From Mallotus nudiflorus (lineage: Eukaryota; Streptophyta; Magnoliopsida; Malpighiales; Euphorbiaceae), in NCBI GenBank assembly GCA_947683625.1, contig CANTUR010000047.1:5518001-5582000 (forward strand): a DNA stretch of 64,000 nt. Reading direction: 5' to 3'. Positions within the stretch are counted from its first letter, which is position 1. Each line of letters begins with the position of its first letter. The position numbers were made by a program, and so were the translations under genes. The notes beneath the pieces were generated by a model. That model was not told the origin of the DNA. It worked only from the letters and a program-made list of their open reading frames with translations, and made no database searches. This document shows positions 58,190 to 64,000 of this stretch, piece after piece.

Positions 58190-59640
58190 ACTATCATGGA
58201 TACTAAAATTGAAGCTTTACACCGAACTCACAAATGGGATCTTGTCCCACCTCTAACAAATGCTAATGTAGTTAGAAATAAATGGGTCTACAAAATAAAA
58301 TGCCATGCTAATGGAGACATTGAATGTTTTAAGGCCCATTTGGTGACCAAGGGGTACACTCAGGAGTAGGGTTTGGATTACACTAACACATTCAATCCAA
58401 TTGTAAAACCAATCACAGTTCAAATTATTCTTTCAGTTTCCATCACTCATAAATGGAAATTATGTCAATTGGATGTTAACAATGCATTTTTGCATGGTTG
58501 TTTGATAAAAACATTATACATAGTTCAACCTCATAATTATATTAACAAGGCACATCCTTACTATGTCTGTAAGCTTCAAAAATCCTTATATGGCCTATAG
58601 TAGGCTCCACGAGTTTGGTTTCACAAATTGAGTGGCTTTCTCTAATTAATCGGCTTTTCTAATTCACATTATGATCCTTCATTATTCATCTACAATAAAG
58701 ATTCAATGCAATGTTTTATTTTTATCTATATAGATAACATTATTATTACTGGTAATAATAATGATTTTCTTCAATCAATCATTGATCAATTGTCTACAAC
58801 TTTGTCATTAAGGGATCTCGGTTATTTGAATTATTTTCTTGGCATCCAAGAATTTTTGTAACTTAAAGGACTTCAGTTATCTCAAGAAAAATATATTACT
58901 AGTGTTTTGAATTTTATGGGTATGTCCTCTTGCAAGCCTATTTTTACTCCAATGGTGTAGGGTTCTTTTTTGTTTAAAGATTTATCTCCAAGTCCATCAT
59001 TCAAAGAAGATGTAAAATTTAGAAAATGTTGTGGATCATTGCAATATGTAACCTTTATTATATTGGACTTGATGTTTGCCATCAATAAGCTTACTCAAAT
59101 TTTGCACTCACTCGACTTAACTTTACTTTCAAGCCTTGAAATAAGTGCTCAAGTATCTTCAAGGAAGTAAATCTTGATGCTTACTCATCACTCCTACAGC
59201 CAATTTTAATTTTATGGCCTATGTTGATGCTAATTGGGCGGGTAGTATTAATGACCAAAAATCTATCGAGTGATTTCTTATTTATATAGACAACAATTTA
59301 ATCACTTGGCAATAAAAAAAATAGCCGACTATTGCTTGTAGTTCGACTGAGTCTTAGTTCAAGGTGGCAGCAAATGTTACAATTGAACTTCAATAGTTAT
59401 CTCATCTTCTCTAAGAACTGAGTTTGCACATCACAAGAGTTCATCAGGTTTGGTATGACAACTTGGAGGCTGTTTTCATTTCTTCTAATGCAGCATTTAT
59501 CGCACGAACTTGCCATGTAGAGGTCAACTTTCATTTTGTAAGAGAGCATGAAGCTGAAAAAACAATTTTGGTTGATTTAATCTCTACCAAGGATTAACTT
59601 GTAAACATCATGATGAAGCCTTTATCTAAATAAGCTTTCA
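58190..59640 (+). pseudogene. copia-1 reverse transcriptase and RNase H
   Basis: RT motifs: HKWDLVPPL, VRNKWVYKIK, GDIECFKAHLVTKGYTQE, CQLDVNNAFLHG (catalytic Asp kept), YVCKLQKSLYGL. The YVDD box appears as YIDNI (~58727), with the second Asp changed to Asn. RNase H shows AYVDANWAG (~59220) and a decayed S-T-E-A-E-Y region. Stops near 58366, 58598, 58643 and 58859 and many after. It ends in the polypurine tract GGGGGG before the LTR at 59698. Confidence 0.82.
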
Positions 59641-59697
59641 ATTTTATTATTTCTAAGCTAAGGCTAACTCTCATCTAGCCTTAGCTTATGGGGGGGG

Positions 59698-59846
59698 TGT
59701 TAATGATAAGATATTTGTAATCAACATAGTTTTTATATTTTTTATTTTATTATAGAGTTGTTTATCTGTACACAACTCTCTTTGTATATATAATCATTTA
59801 CATCAATATACAATGCAAGACTATTCATACCAACTCTGATATTGAC
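59698..59846 (+). repeat. copia-1 3' LTR
   Basis: Starts TGTTAATGATAAGATA after GGGGGGG. It aligns without gaps to 9831-9979 with 11 differences. Confidence 0.85.
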
Positions 59847-59989
59847 TTATTGACTTTAGCAATAATCAATCTTAATTTTGATCTTAACAAACTTAATTTT
59901 GAATATTTAATATGTTTTATTTGAGTGTGATTATAAGTATAGGTACAATATTACTCTCAAAGAAAGCCAAGTTAAATTTTAGCTCAACA

Positions 59990-60265
59990 GTAGACTGCGA
60001 CTAAAGCAAGGCTGCCAATGGTAAACTCAATAGTAAGCTGTGATTGAAGCAAAGATTTTATGGTGACAGAAAGCCAAGCTCAACAATAGGCTGTGACTGA
60101 AGCTCTAATTCTATGGTGATGGCCTAACATACATATTTGTAAAATTAAGAAAAGAGATGTTGGAGACATCATTTGAATAGTAGGCTGCAACTGAAGCAAG
60201 GTTGCTATGGTAATAGAAAGCTTGTCTCAACAGAAGGCTATGACTGAAGCCTTGCTTCCATGGTG
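59990..60265 (+). repeat. Degenerate tandem units with TAGGCTGTGACTGAAGC
   Basis: Five spaced, imperfect copies of (T/A)AG(A/G/C)CTG(C/T)(G/A)A(C/T)T(A/G)AAGC alternate with CCAAGCTCAACA-like and TATGGTGA-like pieces. They lie in the putative U3 of this LTR. Confidence 0.65.
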
Positions 60266-60357
60266 ACAACAAACTTTAAAAATATCCAACAGACATATTT
60301 TTGAATTTTTTTTTAAAAAAGAGACGTTGGAGACATAATCATTAGTTCTAAAGCTTG

Positions 60358-60362
<5 letters not shown>

Positions 60363-60429
<67 letters not shown>
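60363..60429. repeat. (TA)n microsatellite
   Basis: About 33 uninterrupted TA units within the LTR. Confidence 0.92.
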
Positions 60430-60431
<2 letters not shown>

Positions 60432-61005
60432 TTTAGAGTTGTGATAACAAGTATACACATTACAATACTTTTTGATTATTAAAAAATTCTCTAAGCATTT
60501 ATTAAGCTTCATTTTTCTTCGTATCAATATTCTTTGTATTGATTAACTTTTGTGATAGTTGGTTGTGTGATAGAAATAAGATTTCATCTTCATCTAATTC
60601 TTGGGATAGATTAGAAGGGAAGTGAGGCATATTTCTAATGGAATTAGTTTAAGTGTTTAGCCATTAAAACACTTGAGAATTGGTTTAAGAGTGAGCCTAG
60701 AAACTCCTTTTTTTTTTGGTTGAAGAGTTAGCCATAAAACTCTTATTTATGTAAGGTTGAAGAGTGAGCCTTAAACTCTTATAATCTCAATCTTATCAAT
60801 AAGATAATGGGTATTAAAAATCCTAACTTAAGGATAAGTTAGGTGGAGGTGTAGGATTATTAAGAATCTAAACTCCTTAAATTCTTGTGTTCATTGTTCT
60901 TTTTACTTTATTCTTTTTCAATTCTTGCTCATTCCTTAAATTTTTTTAATTTTTTTTAAATTCTTCATTAGCCTTATTCCCTCTCCCCTCTAAGGCACTT
61001 TTAAT

Positions 61006-61017
61006 TGGTATCAAAGC
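61006..61017 (+). other. Primer binding site of second SIRE-like element
   Basis: TGGTATCAAAGC, two bases after the LTR, with the same spacing as the minus-strand SIRE-like copy. Confidence 0.8.
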
Positions 61018-61054
61018 TGGGGTTCTACGTACTTAGTTATTAGAATTCAAGATC

Positions 61055-62240
61055 ATGGGGAGTGAATCTTTTTCTTTTCAATCCTTTAAACCATTATTTG
61101 ATAAGAGTGACTTTATAAAAAATAAAGAAGTCTTATATTATGAATGCAAGAAGCTTGAACATATTAAAAGCGAATGTCCAAGGCTCAAGCACAAAGGCAA
61201 AGGAAGAAAAGAAAGGAGAATAGCTTTTAAAGCCACTTAGGATAACTCTTCCAAATTGGAGATGGAGGATGAGCAATAAAAGCCACCAACCTTTGCTTCA
61301 TAGCTTTTGAAAATGAAAATGAAAATGAGGTACCATATACTTCTAACTCCTCTTGTGATTATTATTATGATTATAATGATGATGAGAGCTCTATTATGAG
61401 CAAATTCTTAATTAACTGTAAAATCTTACTTTCTAAGAAGAAACAATATAAATGTGAGTTAGCTAGCATGACCAAAGAATTTGAAGATTTGAAGAATGAT
61501 TTTGCTAAGTTGTTAAATCAAATGAAAAACTTGCTTGTGATTTAAAATCTTTAAATTCCTTAGAACAACAATTCAAGAAAGCAAGTGATGAAAATCATAA
61601 GCTTTCTAATGAGATATTTAGAGCTAAAGAATTCCATTTCCAAATTCAAAAGAAGAAATGAGAATTTAGATAATTTACTTGACTCTTAAAAACTCCATGG
61701 AAATACTCATGGAATAGGATATATAAATGGAATGTCTTCTTCCTCATCATCATCATATATTAATTTTGTTAAAGTATCATATAATTCCACTCCTTCTACC
61801 TCTAAACCTATTGAGACTCAAACTTTCAAAGCCAAGAAGTCATATGTGTCAAATAATAAAGGAAAGTCTCATAAGGCTCATATGACACAAAGAGGTAAGT
61901 TTCATTCTAGAAAAGCACAACCCAAACATGCTTACATGTACACTAGACACAACACTTATAAGCATGTTACACAACACGATGTACCTAACATGTTGCATAA
62001 ACCTATCAAAATACACATTGTCATTGTCAATGCATGTTTCACACTATGACTCAAAATAATTTTAGTAGACACATACCACCACAACATAAAAGGCATATTT
62101 CATACACTAGGAAACCATATCATCCTAGGAGAAATAAATTTAAAAATATTGTATGTTCATATTGCATGATCAAAGGACATAAAAAAAAGTGTGCTTCAAT
62201 AAAGTCTACACATGAATTTGCTTCCTTTGGATTATCTTGA
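61055..62240 (+). pseudogene. Second SIRE-like gag, internally deleted
   Basis: The ATG at 61055 (MGSESFSFQSFKPLFDKSDF) matches the gag start of the minus-strand copy at 38438. After 21 codons it jumps to a zinc knuckle remnant (YYECKKLEHIKSECP, first Cys lost), so the capsid core is deleted. An acidic and Asp-rich segment, a coiled-coil-like Lys/Glu segment (61430-61680), a Ser-rich part, and a second zinc knuckle (CSYCMIKGHKKKC, one residue short) follow in changing frames with stops. Confidence 0.8.
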
Positions 62241-62435
62241 GACTAACCAACCCAGACTAAGAAAGGTTTAGGTTCAAAAGAACACTTAATTTTTTTTGTG
62301 TAGATGTGCCTTAAACAATGTGTTCTTTTATAAAAGACTACACATGAATTTGCTTCCTTTGGATTATCTTGAGACTAACCAACCTAGACCAAGAAAGGTT
62401 AGGGTTCAAAAGAACACTTAAATTATTTTGTGTAA
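62205..62435 (+). repeat. ~100-bp direct duplication in SIRE-like coding region
   Basis: About 62205-62305 and 62336-62435 both read ACACATGAATTTGCTTCC through AGGTT(T/A)(A/G)GGTTCAAAAG and AACACTTAA. They are about 30 bp apart and differ at a few sites. Confidence 0.85.
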
Positions 62436-63892
62436 GTGTTCTTGAAATCCATAAGAATAAAAAGTAAATGGTATCTCAATAGTGGATGTTCAAGACACAT
62501 GATAGGATATAAGGAGCAATTCAATAAGCCTGATGCAAAGGATGGAGGGCATGTCACATTCGGGGATAATGCCAAAGAAAAGATAGTAGGCATTAGAGAA
62601 ATCGGTAATCCTAAACTCTTATCTATACACCATGTGTTTCTTGTTAATGGTCTTAAATATAATTTGTTAAGTATAAGTCAATTATATGACATGGGAATTA
62701 AAGTCACTTTCTATCCTAGAAATTGCTTTATTAGTAGTCTTTATGAATACAAAGTAATTTTTAATGGTGAAAGAGTAAACAATGTTTATAGTATTGATTT
62801 GAATAAAATTGATAACAAAGACATAAAATGCTTAATGTTTATCTCCCATGACTCATGGACATGGCATAAAAGGTTAGGACATGCAAATTTTGAGCTTTTG
62901 AATGATTTTTGTAAACATGAACTTATGATTGGTTTACATAAGCTTGAATTTGCTAAGGATAAACCTTATGATACTTGCCAAAAGGGAAAACAAATCAAGT
63001 CCTCATTTAAGCTAAAAATGTAGTGTCCACTTATAGGCCACTTGAACTTATACATATGGATTTGTTTAGACCAACTAGAGTTACTAGTCTCGGTGGAATG
63101 CACTATGCATATGTATTGGTTGGTGATTACTCTATATTCACTTAGGTATGTTTCCTTGCTCATAAGACTGATGCATTTAAAGCTTTTGAAATTTTTTCAA
63201 AAAGAGTTTAAAAAGAAAAAAGTTTTTACATTTCATCTATTAGGAGTGATCATGGAATCGAATTTGAAAATGAATTCTTCAAAATCTTTTATAATTCAAA
63301 TGGTATTTCATATTCTTTTTCTTCTCTTAGAACTCCTTAATAAAATGAGGTAGTTGAAAGGAAAAATAGAACTCTAGTGGAAATGGCTAAAACTATGCTT
63401 CATGAGTAGAACTTACCACTATACTTTTGGGTGAAAGTTGTTAACATGTCTTGCTACATTGCAAATAGAGTATTTAAAATACTAACTTTAAATAAAACTT
63501 CTTATAAGCTTTAGAACAATAGAAAACCTAAATTTTCATATCTTAGAGTATTTGGATACAAATGCTTTATATCGAGCACCAAGGATAATCTTGGAAAATT
63601 TGATTCTAAAGCTGATGAAGGAATTTTCCTAGGCTATGCCACCACTAGTAAAACATATAGAGTCTTTAATAAAAGAACTATAGTAGTTTAAAAGTCAATT
63701 CATATTGTATTTGATGAATCAAACTCACTTGATCTTAGAAAGGATGTTTGTAGTGTTGATGATTTTGTAATAAAAGAACTCTAGTAGTTAAAAAGTCAAT
63801 GCATATTGTATTTGATGAATCAAACTCACTTGATCTTAGAAAGGATGTTTGTAGTGTTAATGATTTTGTAAATGAGCATGTGGATATGAACA
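62436..63892 (+). pseudogene. Second SIRE-like pol: protease and integrase
   Basis: A 195-codon frame (62436-63023) holds the protease, where WYLNSGCSRHM replaces the usual WYLDSGCSRHM so the catalytic Asp is Asn. It also holds gag-pre-integrase (SWTWHKRLGHANFELL) and the integrase zinc site with one Cys replaced (YDTCQKGK). The integrase core continues in other frames (MDLFRPTRV, IRSDHGIEFENEFF, VERKNRTLVEMAK with several stops) and a C-terminal part (FGYKCFISSTKDNLGKFDSKADEG). A tandem duplication lies at 63667-63869. RT is not reached: the sequence changes character at about 63893. Confidence 0.85.
63667..63869 (+). repeat. 101-bp tandem duplication
   Basis: 63667-63767 and 63768-63869 are head-to-tail copies (TAATAAAAGAACT(A/C)TAGTAG... 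to GATTTTG) differing at about six positions. It shifts the reading frame. Confidence 0.9.
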
Positions 63893-64000
63893 CTATAGCG
63901 CCCATATAATGTATTTACATTTATTTGTATAACATGCATCTCATATAGACATAAGGAATGCATAAGATATGTGTAGTGCTATTTCTAATGTTTACTATTA
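63893..64000. other. Sequence of unknown origin at right edge, possible LTR start
   Basis: SIRE-like similarity stops after GATATGAACAC. The next sequence starts TATAGCGCCCATAT, which resembles the TGTARNRCCC-type starts of large Ty3 LTRs with one change. Only 108 bp are visible, so the call is weak. Confidence 0.3.

Larger units (their letters stand above)
9831..59846 (+). mobile_element. Ty1/copia element copia-1, expanded to 50 kb by insertions
   Basis: The 149-bp LTRs at 9831-9979 and 59698-59846 bracket a primer site, gag pieces, degraded pol and a polypurine tract, all on the plus strand. I count 11 differences between the LTRs (about 7%), so it is the oldest complete insertion here. 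Removing the nested solo LTRs (10120-51142 and 51876-56205) leaves about 4.7 kb, a normal copia length. Pol is riddled with stops. A clear target duplication is not visible: the left flank is AAATT, and the right end abuts the second SIRE-like element. Confidence 0.85.
59848..61003 (+). repeat. 5' LTR of second SIRE-like element
   Basis: The start TATTGACTTTAGCAATAATC is probably TGTTGAC with one change, and the LTR ends CACTTTTA before AT plus the primer site. The last ~450 bp (60560-61003) align with the reverse complement of the SIRE-like LTR at 38490-39851, including CTAACTTAAGGATAAGTTAGGTGGAG-type sequence. The first part differs and carries repeated AGGCTG(T/C)GACTGAAGC units (59990-60260). 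The left boundary abuts the copia-1 LTR end. Confidence 0.7.

Noticed and set aside
1..64000. Host genes, tRNA or rRNA genes, CRISPR arrays
   Set aside because: All longer frames belong to retrotransposon proteins. No tRNA cloverleaf or rRNA-like stretch was recognised by eye, and the repeats are LTRs or microsatellites, not spaced repeat arrays.

Overview
The window is plant nuclear DNA, probably from a eudicot with a repeat-rich genome. I see no host gene, tRNA or rRNA in it; almost every base belongs to a transposable element. The evidence is several LTR retrotransposon lineages typical of flowering plants (Ty3 Tekay-type with a C-terminal chromodomain, Ty1/copia SIRE-like and others, long Tat/Ogre-like solo LTRs), initiator-Met-type primer sites, a CACTA-like DNA transposon fragment and very AT-rich spacers. 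I cannot name the species.

Layout. (1) 1-8489: an old minus-strand Tekay-type element running off the left edge. It is split by a plus-strand solo LTR (497-3727, TSD TGTCC), and its own LTR is 5447-8489. (2) 8490-9762: a CACTA-like fragment. (3) 9831-59846: an old Ty1/copia element (copia-1) with 149-bp LTRs, spread over 50 kb by insertions. (4) Inside copia-1, 10120-51142 is one Tekay-family solo LTR (TSD CATAC), itself cut into three pieces by two copia elements: a minus-strand SIRE-like element (11218-39851, TSD ATGTG) and copia-2 (40516-49605, TSD ATGTC). (5) Inside the SIRE-like element sits the youngest insertion, a tandem Tekay element at 14890-34654 (TSD GATCA), arranged LTR-internal-LTR-internal-LTR. 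(6) Also inside copia-1 are two nested Tat/Ogre-like solo LTRs (51876-56205 containing 53185-55252). (7) 59848 to the right end is a second, plus-strand SIRE-like element, degraded. Target-site duplications, exact or with one mismatch, support the nesting order to five levels.

The main observation is the tandem Tekay element. Its repeat unit is exactly 8260 bp: a 3245-bp LTR plus a 5015-bp internal region. Reading the three LTRs against one another, the middle LTR matches the right-hand LTR over its first ~2.5 kb and the left-hand LTR over its last ~0.5 kb. That is the product expected from an unequal crossover between the 5' and 3' LTRs of one element, with the exchange between about 25647 and 25898. 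Both internal copies carry the same two in-frame TAG codons in an otherwise open 1583-codon gag-pol frame, so the mutations came before the duplication.

A second observation is inside the Tekay LTRs. They hold GC-richer islands bounded by matched splice-like signals and containing stem-loops whose pairing is kept by compensating changes between diverged copies. This suggests a structured, possibly spliced leader RNA.

No element here looks fully autonomous: each has stop codons, frameshifts, deletions or a lost catalytic residue, or is reduced to a solo LTR.
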